A stretch of DNA of 43,712 nucleotides, from the NCBI GenBank assembly GCA_002361735.1, contig DETS01000072.1, positions 1-43,712 on the forward strand, given 5' to 3'. The notes under the pieces were generated by a model. That model was not told the DNA's origin and did not search any database. It saw only the letters and a program-made list of their open reading frames with translations. Numbering within the stretch: position 1 is the first letter of the stretch; each line of letters begins with the position of its first letter. The stretch comes from Lachnospiraceae bacterium UBA3282 (GTDB lineage: Bacteria > Bacillota > Clostridia > Lachnospirales > Lachnospiraceae). This document shows positions 34,040-43,082 of this stretch, one piece after another. The position numbers were made by a program, and so were the translations under genes.

Positions 34040-34077
34040 AAGGAGAAAAAATGAGGATAGTAGGGTAGAAAACGACC

Positions 34078-36591
34078 ATGAATCGAATCATCAATAAGAG
34101 ACAAGCTATCTGTGGCACGGTATGGATCGTGGCGGCGTGCATCCTGTTGACTCTGTGGCCGCTTCGCCTGATTCACGAAGAAGTGCGCACCGAAAGCGGC
34201 AGTCAGGGCAGCGTATTGTCCGAAGTGGTCAATGAAAATATCGTGGTACAGCAGCGTTTCATCGCGCAATATGACAGATTAAAGGAAATAGAAATCTATC
34301 TGGCGGAGTGGACGAAGGGCGAACAGTTTAACTTCGTGCTGCGGGACGGTTCCATGCAGACTCTTATGCAGCAGCTCATAGATACCAAAGAAATGGAAGT
34401 GCCCGGTTATTGCAGGATTCAGGTCAACATTGACACTGAGGTTGGCAGAGATTACTACTTTCTGCTCCAGGGGGTGGAATCGGAATTTCGGGTGGCATAT
34501 GTCGGCAATGCAGGTGAGGGCTACAATATCTACATCGGCGCGGTCTATTATGACGGCGTGGAGGATGTGGAGCACTGCATGGCTGCGGACTATGTGTACG
34601 AAGTGCCTCTGCGTAAATTAAAAACCCTGCTTGCGGCAGCCCTTGTCCTTGCGGCAGCCATCCTGATTACGCTGCTTACAGGACGCCATTACCAAAAGAA
34701 ACCGGAAAAGAATACACTGCTGACGGTGGAGAGGACGATGCGCATCGTACTGGTTCCGCTGATCGTTGCGGCAGGGATTGCGGCAACGATAGCCGTCTGG
34801 CCGCTTCATTTGTTTACGACAGATCCTTATTGCATTGCCTTTTATGAGGTGGGTGTACTTCTTCTGGTGGCAGCCGCGCTCTATGCGGTCGTGCATGACC
34901 GTACGGGAATTGCCACGGACAGGACAGTGCTTGCGGTGCTGCGGGTCAGGTGGAGGGACGATCTGCAGTCTCTTTTGTTTGCCGGGGCCATTTGGGGATG
35001 TTGTAACTATATGAACGCCCTCTATGAGATTCATCACACGATTGCATACAGGCAGGTGCTCATCTTTTTTGCGCTGGCATTGTTTGTGACGTATCGGAAA
35101 ACGGAAATATTCCGGCTCGGCAATCTGCTTTACGCGGTGGCAGCGGCGGTCGTGGGGCCGATGTATTATCGGAAAAATCTGGCGCTTTTGGTGGATGCGG
35201 CCCATGAGGCGGGAAAGAACGGTCCGGGCGAGCAGGAAATTCTCGCTCTGAAACTGACGGTCTGGGCGGGCATTCTGGCGGGACTGGTGATTCTAAATAC
35301 CGTGCGGATTCTGTGGAAACGGGAAATCCATGGCATATCAGTGCCATATGGCTTATTGGTGGGCGTTTTCTTTGTCCTTCTCATTCTGCGCCGTAATATG
35401 AGAGGGTGGCCGATTTTTCTGGTCTGTGCCTTTACCCTATATTACCTGCGAATGGCGGCGGGGATTAGGAAAGAAGTGCTGCTGCGCAATATCGTAAACG
35501 GTATCTTGATTCACTTTTTAGCGACAGTGGGATTTTGCCTGATTCACAGACCGTATATGTATTTTCGATATTACAGATACCCCTTCCACTTTCACACGGT
35601 GACGATCTCCGCGGTGTACCTGGCATTGGTGTTTTGTGCGGCATTTGTAAAGCTTTTGGATGCTTATCGGAGAATGCCGCGTCTGGCGGGGGTTTATAAA
35701 GAGCTTGCCGTGTTTGGCGTCAGCGCCATGTATCTGCTCTTTACTCTTTCGAGGACGGGATACCTGGCCTCGCTGGTGATGGCAGTTGTGGTGCTTCCGA
35801 CGGCTTTCTTTGTGGGAAAGGAAATGCCATTTCGGCAAAAATGCCGCCGGCTGCTGCAAAGTATCGGGCTGATGGCGCTTGCCGTCCTGATGTGTTTTCC
35901 CATTGTTTTCACGGCGCAGAGGACGATTCCCGCAGTGACGGCGGATGTGAGAGCACATGAGATCGAGGAGTTTCCTTCGGAGCTGGTACACGGCAGAGAC
36001 TTGGATTCCTACTACTATATCACGATCGAACGTTTTATTCAGACCTTTCAGATGAAGGTGTTGGGAATCCCTGAGGAAAAGTGCTTAAACGCTTTTCTCT
36101 TTTTCAGCAAGGCGGATGACGCTTCCGACTACAGAAGCCCGTATCTGGAATTGGGGAGCAGGATATTGTTAGCCTCAACGGAGGATATGGCGGCAAAGGA
36201 GAAGGAAGAAGAATCCTATACAAACGGAAGGCTGTATATATTCAGACAGTATTACGATAGGCTGGACAAGCGTGGTCACGACGATATGGGTGTGATGGAG
36301 CCGAACGGTAATTACCTTGCCCATGCGCATAACATCTATCTGCAGGTGGCTTACGATCACGGGATTCCGGTGGGGGCGGTGTTCCTTCTGCTGGGTGTGG
36401 GGACGCTTGTGCAGGCGGCGGTTTATTACCGACGTCATAGGCTGGACCGGGAATGTGCCCTGTTTCCGCTGGCGCTTTTGATTTTGTTTGCGGTGGCAGG
36501 CATTACGGAGTGGATCTTTCATCCTTGCTGCCCGATTGCCTTTTGTCTGCTCCTTACCATGGGACCTCTTTTGGTGGACGGCAGATCCTAA
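34078..36591 (+). CDS. O-antigen ligase/polymerase-like membrane protein
   Basis: About 837 aa. A first membrane segment (about 10-28) is followed by an extracytoplasmic domain (about 30-180), a second segment, then some 12 more. Near the C-terminus ANAHNIYLQ-like sequence (HAHNIYLQVAYDHGIPVG, about 750-767) sits in a periplasmic loop. This is the hallmark of the Wzy/WaaL (PF04932) superfamily, which polymerises lipid-linked glycans or moves them to an acceptor. The N-terminal extracytoplasmic domain is larger than usual for the family. The SD before 34078 is weak. It has its own predicted promoter after argC and is followed by the pgl-like module. Confidence 0.75.
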   Translation: MNRIINKRQAICGTVWIVAACILLTLWPLRLIHEEVRTESGSQGSVLSEVVNENIVVQQRFIAQYDRLKEIEIYLAEWTKGEQFNFVLRDGSMQTLMQQLIDTKEMEVPGYCRIQVNIDTEVGRDYYFLLQGVESEFRVAYVGNAGEGYNIYIGAVYYDGVEDVEHCMAADYVYEVPLRKLKTLLAAALVLAAAILITLLTGRHYQKKPEKNTLLTVERTMRIVLVPLIVAAGIAATIAVWPLHLFTTDPYCIAFYEVGVLLLVAAALYAVVHDRTGIATDRTVLAVLRVRWRDDLQSLLFAGAIWGCCNYMNALYEIHHTIAYRQVLIFFALALFVTYRKTEIFRLGNLLYAVAAAVVGPMYYRKNLALLVDAAHEAGKNGPGEQEILALKLTVWAGILAGLVILNTVRILWKREIHGISVPYGLLVGVFFVLLILRRNMRGWPIFLVCAFTLYYLRMAAGIRKEVLLRNIVNGILIHFLATVGFCLIHRPYMYFRYYRYPFHFHTVTISAVYLALVFCAAFVKLLDAYRRMPRLAGVYKELAVFGVSAMYLLFTLSRTGYLASLVMAVVVLPTAFFVGKEMPFRQKCRRLLQSIGLMALAVLMCFPIVFTAQRTIPAVTADVRAHEIEEFPSELVHGRDLDSYYYITIERFIQTFQMKVLGIPEEKCLNAFLFFSKADDASDYRSPYLELGSRILLASTEDMAAKEKEEESYTNGRLYIFRQYYDRLDKRGHDDMGVMEPNGNYLAHAHNIYLQVAYDHGIPVGAVFLLLGVGTLVQAAVYYRRHRLDRECALFPLALLILFAVAGITEWIFHPCCPIAFCLLLTMGPLLVDGRS

Positions 36592-36625
36592 TATAACAGA
36601 CTAAAAGCAGAGAATACAGAAAACT

Positions 36626-38509
36626 ATGGAAAAAGCGAAAAAGATTTTTAATGCAAAACTGTTTTACAGAAGAACCTGCCTGATTCTTTACGATGTGATC
36701 AGTGTGGTGCTGGCAAGTTATATCGCGATCTTGTGGCGGTATGACTTTCATCTGGATTTTATTCCCAGACATTTTATGCGCCCCATTGAAAGGATGCTGC
36801 CCCTAAACATCCTGGCTACGCTGGTCATCTTTTATTTCATGCGTCTTTACAGCAGTTTGTGGGCGTTTGCGGGAGAGACGGAGCTGCAGAATATCGTGAT
36901 GGCATGCGCGCTTTCTACGCTGGCGAATGGCATCGGGCTGCAGTTTTTCAGGATCACCGCGCAGGCAGTGCCGAGAAGCTACTATCCCGCCTATCTTGCC
37001 GTGCTGGTAGCCTGTATTTTTGCCAGCCGCTTTTCCTACCGTTTTTTCCGCGGTCTAAAGCATAAGCAGCAGAATAAAAAGAATCAGATTTCTGTGATGG
37101 TGATCGGTGCGGGCGAGGCGGCAAACGTCATTATCAAGGAGATTGTAAACAGTAATTTTTCTACCATGGTCATCAAGTGCATCATTGACGATGATAAGGG
37201 AAAATGGGGACGTTATATTCAGGGCATTAAGGTGGTCGGCGGCCGTGAAAGGATCGTGGAGTGTGCTGATATCTACGATGTGGACGAGATCATTGTTGCC
37301 ATGCCCTCCGCTTCCAGAGTGGAGATTCGCAACATTCTGGAAATCTGCAAGGACACCAACTGTAAACTTCGCTCTCTGCCCGGTATGTATCAGCTCGTAA
37401 ACGGTGAAGTGAATATCAGCAAACTGCGGGATGTGGAAGTGGAAGATCTTCTGGGCAGGGATCCCATCACTGTTGATATGGATTCGATCCTTGGCTACGT
37501 GCAGGGGAAGGTCGTGCTTGTCACAGGCGGCGGCGGTTCCATCGGCAGCGAGCTTTGCAGACAGATCGCAACGCATAAGCCCAGACAGTTGGTGATCGTT
37601 GATATTTACGAAAATTCGGTTTACGATGTGCAGCAGGAATTGAAGGCGGATTTCCCGGAGCTGGATTTGGTCGTACTGATCGCTTCCGTGAGAAATACCA
37701 ACAGAATGAACTATATTTTTTCTAAATATAATCCGGATATCGTTTATCATGCGGCTGCGCATAAGCATGTGCCGCTGATGGAGGACAGTCCCACCGAGGC
37801 AATTAAAAACAACGTCTTCGGTACCTTTAAGACGGCACAGGCAGCAGCTATGAGCGGCGTGCGGCGTTTTGTGATGATTTCCACAGACAAGGCGGTGAAT
37901 CCCACGAACATCATGGGAGCCAGTAAGCGGATTTGCGAGATGATCATACAGACTTTCGATAAGCACTATGAGACGGAGTTTGTGGCTGTGCGCTTCGGCA
38001 ATGTCCTGGGCAGCAACGGCAGTGTGATCCCGCTTTTTCGTAAGCAGATCGCAGCCGGCGGACCGGTCACGGTCACGCATCCGGATATCATCCGTTATTT
38101 TATGACCATTCCGGAGGCGGTCTCTCTGGTGCTGCAGGCGGGCGCCTATGCAAAGGGCGGTGAGATTTTCGTGCTGGATATGGGAGAGCCGGTTAAGATT
38201 CTCTCTCTGGCAGAGAATTTGATCAAACTTTCGGGGTTTCGCGTGGGGGAGGATATCAAAATTGAATTTACCGGTCTGCGTCCGGGAGAAAAGCTCTATG
38301 AGGAGCTCCTGATGGATGAGGAAGGCATGAAAGAGACGGCAAACAAGATGATTCGTATCGGAAAACCGATCGAATTGGACGAGCACGAATTTTTTGCGGA
38401 TCTGAAAGAACTCAAGGACGAGTGTCAGATTGAAAACTCGGATATCAGGCCGCTGATTCAGAAGATCGTGCCGACGTATCATTATGAGGAGGGTCAAAAT
38501 CATGGATAA
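36626..38509 (+). CDS. pglF: UDP-N-acetylglucosamine 4,6-dehydratase, membrane-bound retaining type (PglF/CapD/WbpM)
   Basis: This 627-aa protein makes UDP-4-keto-6-deoxy-GlcNAc, the precursor of bacillosamine-type sugars. Four membrane segments fill the first 140 residues, a first Rossmann part has VIGAGEAA (159-166), and the catalytic SDR part has GGGGSIGSE (301-309) and STDKAVNP with Asp421/Lys422. Met430 stands where SDR enzymes usually have Tyr (IMGASK, Lys434), which is the mark of the retaining PglF group. This separates it from the soluble PseB at 7.3 kb. The SD is poor. The next gene overlaps its end by 8 nt. Confidence 0.93.
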   Translation: MEKAKKIFNAKLFYRRTCLILYDVISVVLASYIAILWRYDFHLDFIPRHFMRPIERMLPLNILATLVIFYFMRLYSSLWAFAGETELQNIVMACALSTLANGIGLQFFRITAQAVPRSYYPAYLAVLVACIFASRFSYRFFRGLKHKQQNKKNQISVMVIGAGEAANVIIKEIVNSNFSTMVIKCIIDDDKGKWGRYIQGIKVVGGRERIVECADIYDVDEIIVAMPSASRVEIRNILEICKDTNCKLRSLPGMYQLVNGEVNISKLRDVEVEDLLGRDPITVDMDSILGYVQGKVVLVTGGGGSIGSELCRQIATHKPRQLVIVDIYENSVYDVQQELKADFPELDLVVLIASVRNTNRMNYIFSKYNPDIVYHAAAHKHVPLMEDSPTEAIKNNVFGTFKTAQAAAMSGVRRFVMISTDKAVNPTNIMGASKRICEMIIQTFDKHYETEFVAVRFGNVLGSNGSVIPLFRKQIAAGGPVTVTHPDIIRYFMTIPEAVSLVLQAGAYAKGGEIFVLDMGEPVKILSLAENLIKLSGFRVGEDIKIEFTGLRPGEKLYEELLMDEEGMKETANKMIRIGKPIELDEHEFFADLKELKDECQIENSDIRPLIQKIVPTYHYEEGQNHG

Positions 38510-39641
38510 AAAGAGAATTTATCTGTCTTCCCCGACGATGCACGGGGATGAGCAGAGGTTTGTGCAGGAAGCGTTTGATACCAACTGGGTGGCGCCGCTG
38601 GGACCTAACGTAAATGCCTTTGAGAAAGAAATCGCGGCATACACGGGCTGCGGTCATGCGGCGGCATTGGATTCCGGTACGGCGGCGATCCATCTGGCGT
38701 TGAAACTTTTGGGGACAAAGCAGGGAGATGTTGTGTTTGTCTCGGATCTGACATTTTCGGCGTCCTGTAATCCCATCGTCTATGAGAATGCGACGCCCGT
38801 GTTTATCGACGCGGAGCCGGATACCTGGAATATGTCGCCCGAGGCGCTGAAACGCGCTTATGAGAAATACCCGAACCCGAAAGCGGTGATCTGTGTGCAT
38901 CTCTACGGTACGCCCGCGAAGCTCGATGAAATCATGGAAATCTGTGAAGCGCACGGCACGCCGATGATAGAAGACGCGGCGGAATCCTTAAGCAGCACCT
39001 ACAAAGGACGGCATACGGGCACCTTCGGAAAATACGGGATCTATTCGTTTAACGGCAATAAGATCATCACCACTTCCGGCGGCGGCATGTTTGTTTCGGC
39101 GGAGGAGGAGGCGACGAAAGGGGTTACCTTTCTGGCAACGCAGGCGCGGGATCCCGCGAGGCATTATCAGCACTCGCACATCGGCTACAATTACCGCATG
39201 AGTAATATCACGGCAGGGATCGGCAGAGGGCAGCTGCTGCATCTGGAGGAGCATAAGGCGAGAAAGAAGGCAATCTATCGGCAGTATCAGGAGGCTTTTG
39301 CGGATATCCCGGAACTGCAAATGAATCCTTTGAATCCGGATGGGGATGCCAACTGTTGGCTTTCCTGCCTGACGATTGCGCGTGACAGTAAAATAACACC
39401 TGATATGATAATGGATGCGTTGCAGGAAAAATGTAATGCGGAAACCAGACCGATCTGGAAACCCATGCACATGCAGCCTGTCTTTGCCGAATGTGAATTT
39501 TTTGCGCATAATGAGGACGGCAGCAGCGTAGGGACGGATCTCTTTGAGAGAGGCTTGTGCCTGCCCAGCGATATTAAGAATACGGAAGAGGAGATGGAGG
39601 AGATCATCCGCACGGTGCGGGAGATTATGGAGGACAATTAG
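38502..39641 (+). CDS. pglE: PglE-like UDP-4-amino-sugar aminotransferase
   Basis: This 379-aa DegT/DnrJ PLP enzyme is expected to aminate the PglF product to UDP-4-amino-4,6-dideoxy-GlcNAc. Features are IYLSSPTMHGDE at the start, TNWVAPLGPNV (28-38), the pyridine-binding Asp158 in IEDAAESL, and the Schiff-base Lys187 in FNGNKIITTSGGG. Start ATG 38502 has GAGGAGGG upstream and overlaps pglF. The acetyltransferase PglD that normally follows is absent here. A near copy of the dispersed palindrome lies at 39393-39406. Confidence 0.9.
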   Translation: MDKKRIYLSSPTMHGDEQRFVQEAFDTNWVAPLGPNVNAFEKEIAAYTGCGHAAALDSGTAAIHLALKLLGTKQGDVVFVSDLTFSASCNPIVYENATPVFIDAEPDTWNMSPEALKRAYEKYPNPKAVICVHLYGTPAKLDEIMEICEAHGTPMIEDAAESLSSTYKGRHTGTFGKYGIYSFNGNKIITTSGGGMFVSAEEEATKGVTFLATQARDPARHYQHSHIGYNYRMSNITAGIGRGQLLHLEEHKARKKAIYRQYQEAFADIPELQMNPLNPDGDANCWLSCLTIARDSKITPDMIMDALQEKCNAETRPIWKPMHMQPVFAECEFFAHNEDGSSVGTDLFERGLCLPSDIKNTEEEMEEIIRTVREIMEDN

Positions 39642-39650
39642 TTTTTTGTA

Positions 39651-39659
39651 TGCTATAAT
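39651..39659 (+). promoter_or_regulatory. Possible extended -10 promoter before pglC
   Basis: TGCTATAAT (39651-39659) is a perfect extended -10, 22 nt before the pglC start. No good -35 box is seen at the proper distance, and the TSS would fall close to the ribosome site GAGAGGA. Confidence 0.4.
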
Positions 39660-39680
39660 AGCCGCAGAGAGGAACACGAT

Positions 39681-40307
39681 ATGTATAAAAACGGTATCAA
39701 AAGAGGCTTGGATTTCATATTGTCCTTGTGCGGCATCATCGTTTTGAGCCCTGTTTTGCTCGTATTGGCTGTGCTGGTGCGGGTGAAACTGGGAAGTCCC
39801 ATCCTTTTCAAACAGGAAAGACCGGGAAAGGATGAGAAGATTTTCACGCTCTGCAAATTCCGTACGATGACGGATGCGCGGGATGAGAAGGGCGAGCTTT
39901 TGCCGGACGAGGTACGCCTGACAAAGTTCGGGAAACTTCTGCGGGCGACGAGCCTGGACGAGCTTCCGGAGCTTTTCAATATTTTAAAAGGCGATATGAG
40001 CGTGATCGGACCGAGACCCTTGTTGGTGCGGTATCTGCCTCGTTACAATGCCTTTCAGCGGCGCAGGCACGAGGTGCGGCCCGGGCTTACGGGGTTGGCG
40101 CAGATAAGCGGCAGGAATGCTTTGACCTGGGAAGAAAAGTTTGCCTATGACGTGCGCTATGTGGATCATCTTAGCTTTGCGATGGATGCGCGCATTTTCT
40201 TTGGTACGGTTCGGGCAGTGTTAAAGCATGAGGGCATCAGCAGCGAGACCAGTGCCACTATGGAAGAATTTATGGGGAGCGTAGATGCTTCGGAAGGAAA
40301 CTTATGA
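39681..40307 (+). CDS. pglC: Undecaprenyl-phosphate sugar phosphotransferase (PglC type)
   Basis: This 208-aa protein is a small monotopic phosphoglycosyltransferase. It moves a sugar-1-phosphate (bacillosamine type) onto undecaprenyl phosphate and starts the lipid-linked glycan. A single N-terminal hydrophobic hairpin (about 10-32) precedes CKFRTM, TSLDELPELFNILKG with the catalytic Asp-Glu pair, and VIGPRPL, ending with PGLTGLAQISGR. The short length fits PglC rather than the longer WbaP. Its stop overlaps the next start (ATGA), so they are coupled. Confidence 0.95.
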   Translation: MYKNGIKRGLDFILSLCGIIVLSPVLLVLAVLVRVKLGSPILFKQERPGKDEKIFTLCKFRTMTDARDEKGELLPDEVRLTKFGKLLRATSLDELPELFNILKGDMSVIGPRPLLVRYLPRYNAFQRRRHEVRPGLTGLAQISGRNALTWEEKFAYDVRYVDHLSFAMDARIFFGTVRAVLKHEGISSETSATMEEFMGSVDASEGNL

Positions 40308-41950
40308 GAGAATTACGCATTTTATTTACCGGGGCGGGGCGACGCGTGGAACTGCTGCAGGCTTTCAGACAGGCGGCGCAGGTGCTTGGCGTCTCGCTGA
40401 AACTGTATGGGGCGGATATGGCAGGGACGGCACCGGCGCTGGCTTTTTGCGATTACAGCAGGAAAATCTGTGCCATGAAGGACAGAGATTATATTCCGCA
40501 GCTTTTGGAGATTTGTGAAAAAGATCGTATTGATTTGGTTATTCCGACGATTGATACGGATCTTTTAGTGCTTTCGGAACACAAAGAAGCTTTTCATAAG
40601 GCGGGTGTCGCGGTGATGATCAGTGCGCTTGACAAGGTCAGGCTGTGCAGGGATAAGAACGATACCACAGCCTTTTTCCATTCTTGCGGTCTGAAAGCGC
40701 CTGAGACCGTGAATGATTACATGGCGTATCGGGGACCCTTTCCCTGTTTTATCAAGCCGAAAGACGGCAGCAGCAGCATCGACGCCTACAAGGTGGATGA
40801 GAAGGAACAGCTTTTGACGTACGCGGAGCGCGTAAAGGATTATATCATCCAGCCTTTTATCGACGGAAAGGAATACACGGTAGATATTTTTTGTGATCCG
40901 GAAGGGAATCCGATTTATATCACCCCCAGAGAGCGGCTTGCCGTCCGCAGCGGAGAGGTGTTGAAGACAAAGATTGTGCTGGATGAGCGGATCGTTGCAG
41001 AATGCAGGGAATTGGTGCGGCAGTTTGTGCCCTGCGGACCCATCACGGTACAGCTCATTCGGGAGAAGGAGACGGGGGACGACTATTATATTGAAATCAA
41101 TCCGCGTTATGGAGGCGGCGCGCCCCTGAGCATAAAGGCAGGGGCGGATTCCGCGCAGATGACGCTGCGGCTGCTGCTGGGAGAAAAGCCCGGGTTTCAG
41201 AGCGGCGGGGTGCAGGACGGCGCGGTCTACAGTCGTTTTGACCAGAGCATCCGCATCGTTTCAGAGAGCCGCCCGATGGGGGGAAGGATTAGAAAAATAT
41301 CAGGTGTTATTTTTGACCTGGACGATACGCTTTATGCGGAGAAACAGTATGTGAAAAGCGGCTTTCACGCCGTCGCGAAGTTCCTGGGCGAAGGAGGAGC
41401 GGAGGAAAAGCTGTGGCGCTGTTTTACGGAAGGGAAGAACGCTATTGACGCGCTTTTGCGGGAGCTGGGGCGGGAGACGGAAAAGGAAGAATGTCTGCAT
41501 GTCTATCGCTTCCATCAGCCGGAGATCTCACTTTACGCGGGCGTAGCGGATATGCTGGGACGTCTTCGAGACAACGGGCTTCGTGTCGGCATCATCACCG
41601 ACGGCAGACCGGAGGGACAGCGCAGCAAGCTGCAGGCGCTGGGAATCGGACTTCCCGAAGAGGATATCATCATCACCGACGAGTTGGGCGGCGTGCAGTT
41701 TCGCAAGCCTTGCGATATCGCCTTTCGGATTCTGCAGCGCAGATGGGGACTGCCCTTTGAGGAGCTGGTTTATGTCGGAGATAATCCGGAAAAAGATTTT
41801 CGGGCGGCGATACAGCTTGGCATGGAGAGCATCTACTTTGAGAACCCGGATGGGCTGTATTACAGGGAGGATGCCCCGGAGAATGCTTACGGCATCAAAA
41901 TTTGTGATATTGAGGATGCGTATCGTGTTATCAAAGGATATATGATATAA
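40304..41950 (+). CDS. ATP-grasp ligase fused to a HAD-type phosphatase
   Basis: This 548-aa protein has two catalytic domains. The ATP-grasp part (about 1-330) has ILFTGAGRRVELL, CFIKPKDGSSS (148-158) and the metal-binding EINPRYGGG (264-272). The HAD part (about 334-548) has all four motifs: DLDDTLY (338-344), Thr432 in ITDG, Lys468 in RKP, and GDNPEKD (492-498). ATP-grasp enzymes join a carboxylate to an amine; the HAD part would remove a phosphate. A substrate in the sugar or amino-sugar pathway is inference. It overlaps pglC by 4 nt and has no separate promoter. A near copy of the dispersed palindrome lies exactly at the domain junction (41297-41310). Confidence 0.85.
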   Translation: MRELRILFTGAGRRVELLQAFRQAAQVLGVSLKLYGADMAGTAPALAFCDYSRKICAMKDRDYIPQLLEICEKDRIDLVIPTIDTDLLVLSEHKEAFHKAGVAVMISALDKVRLCRDKNDTTAFFHSCGLKAPETVNDYMAYRGPFPCFIKPKDGSSSIDAYKVDEKEQLLTYAERVKDYIIQPFIDGKEYTVDIFCDPEGNPIYITPRERLAVRSGEVLKTKIVLDERIVAECRELVRQFVPCGPITVQLIREKETGDDYYIEINPRYGGGAPLSIKAGADSAQMTLRLLLGEKPGFQSGGVQDGAVYSRFDQSIRIVSESRPMGGRIRKISGVIFDLDDTLYAEKQYVKSGFHAVAKFLGEGGAEEKLWRCFTEGKNAIDALLRELGRETEKEECLHVYRFHQPEISLYAGVADMLGRLRDNGLRVGIITDGRPEGQRSKLQALGIGLPEEDIIITDELGGVQFRKPCDIAFRILQRRWGLPFEELVYVGDNPEKDFRAAIQLGMESIYFENPDGLYYREDAPENAYGIKICDIEDAYRVIKGYMI

Positions 41951-41968
41951 TAAAAGGACGGGTATCAA

Positions 41969-43054
41969 ATGAGCAGGGTGTTGATCTTAACCAATTCTTC
42001 CGGCGGACTGTATGATTTTAGAAATGAGTTTGTGGAGGCGCTGTTACAGGAGCATCAGGTTTTTATCAGCCTGCCCGACGAGGTGAGGACGAAAGAACTT
42101 TCCGCGGAGGGTGCAAAGATTATACAAACGCCTATTCACAGGAGAGGCATGAATCCGCTTGAGGACATCAAGTTGTATCTTGCCTACCGCGGTATGATGA
42201 AAAAGCTGCAGCCTGATCTGGTCGTGACTTACACGATCAAGCCGAATATCTACGGCGGAATGGCAGCAGCGGGCTTAAAGATTCCCCACATTGCGACTAT
42301 TACAGGGCTGGGAGGCGCTTTTGACAAGAAGGGGCTTTTGCTGGCGCTGATTGTGCGCCTTTACCGCAGGGGCTTAAAGCGCACAGCCTGTGTTTTTTTT
42401 CAGAATCGGGAGAACAGGGAGATTTGTCAGAGATACGGGATCAAGGGCAAAAAGGAGAAGCTTGTCATGGGTTCCGGTGTGAACCTGCAAAGGCATGTCT
42501 ATGAGCCGTATCCCGAAGAGGAAACGGTACGGTTTCTGTTCATGGGCCGTGTGATGAAAGAAAGAGGGATTTTAGAATTTGCGGCGGCGGCCGAGAAGCT
42601 TCACAGTGATAGGGTGCAGTTTGAGGTTTTGGGAAGCTGCGATGAGGATTATCAGGAATTTCTCGATGCACTGGAGGAGCGGGGCGTGATCCGTCAGCTT
42701 GGCTTTCATACTGAGGTGCATCCCTATGTGGCACAGGCGAGCGCTGTCGTGGTGGCATCTTTTCACGAGGGAATGTCCAATACCCTGATCGAGGGCGCGG
42801 CAACGGGACGTCCGGTGATCGCTTCCCGCATCAGCGGCTGCAAGGAAGCCTTTGATGAGGGGGTGACGGGCTTTGGGTTTACGCCCGGAAAGGCGGATGA
42901 ATTGATTGCGGCGATGGAAAAGTTTCTGGCGTTGACGCAGCAGCAGCGGGCTGTGATGGGACGGCTGGGCAGAGAGAAGATGGAACGGGAATTTGACAGG
43001 AAATTAGTAACCGTTGCTTATATGCAGGAAGTATCGCAGAACCTGCATAAATAA
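41969..43054 (+). CDS. Family 4 glycosyltransferase (PglA-like)
   Basis: This 361-aa GT-B glycosyltransferase is close in pattern to PglA-like enzymes that add the second sugar to the PglC product. The N-terminal part has ILTNSSGGLYDFR (about 5-17), VVTYTIKPNIYGG and TGLGGAF, and the donor-binding C-terminal part has FMGRVMKERGI and the EGMSNTLIEGAATGRPVI loop with the usual EX7E-type glutamates. AAAAGGA precedes the ATG. The stop codon lies inside the exact palindrome at 43051-43064, as in the gene ending at 18285. Confidence 0.9.
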   Translation: MSRVLILTNSSGGLYDFRNEFVEALLQEHQVFISLPDEVRTKELSAEGAKIIQTPIHRRGMNPLEDIKLYLAYRGMMKKLQPDLVVTYTIKPNIYGGMAAAGLKIPHIATITGLGGAFDKKGLLLALIVRLYRRGLKRTACVFFQNRENREICQRYGIKGKKEKLVMGSGVNLQRHVYEPYPEEETVRFLFMGRVMKERGILEFAAAAEKLHSDRVQFEVLGSCDEDYQEFLDALEERGVIRQLGFHTEVHPYVAQASAVVVASFHEGMSNTLIEGAATGRPVIASRISGCKEAFDEGVTGFGFTPGKADELIAAMEKFLALTQQQRAVMGRLGREKMEREFDRKLVTVAYMQEVSQNLHK

Positions 43055-43064
43055 CGCATGTTAT
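43051..43064. repeat. Exact copy of the dispersed palindrome ATAAC-N4-GTTAT
   Basis: ATAACGCATGTTAT overlaps the stop codon TAA of the GT4 gene and lies 19 nt before the next start. Confidence 0.7.
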
Positions 43065-43082
43065 GTAATGGAGGAGATCAGG

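Noticed and set aside
34051..34068. Five-codon frame (MRIVG) behind AAGGAG before the ligase-like gene
   Set aside because: The predicted transcript start (about 34046) lies after the AAGGAG, so the ribosome site would not be in the RNA.
37055..38503. Long open frame on the minus strand (482 codons) opposite pglF
   Set aside because: Antisense shadow of a well-supported gene; composition is His/Arg-rich and no domain or ribosome site is seen.
41930..41968. TATAAT-like sequence before the GT4 gene as a promoter
   Set aside because: The upstream -35 match is poor and the AT-rich stretch is the coding end of the preceding gene.
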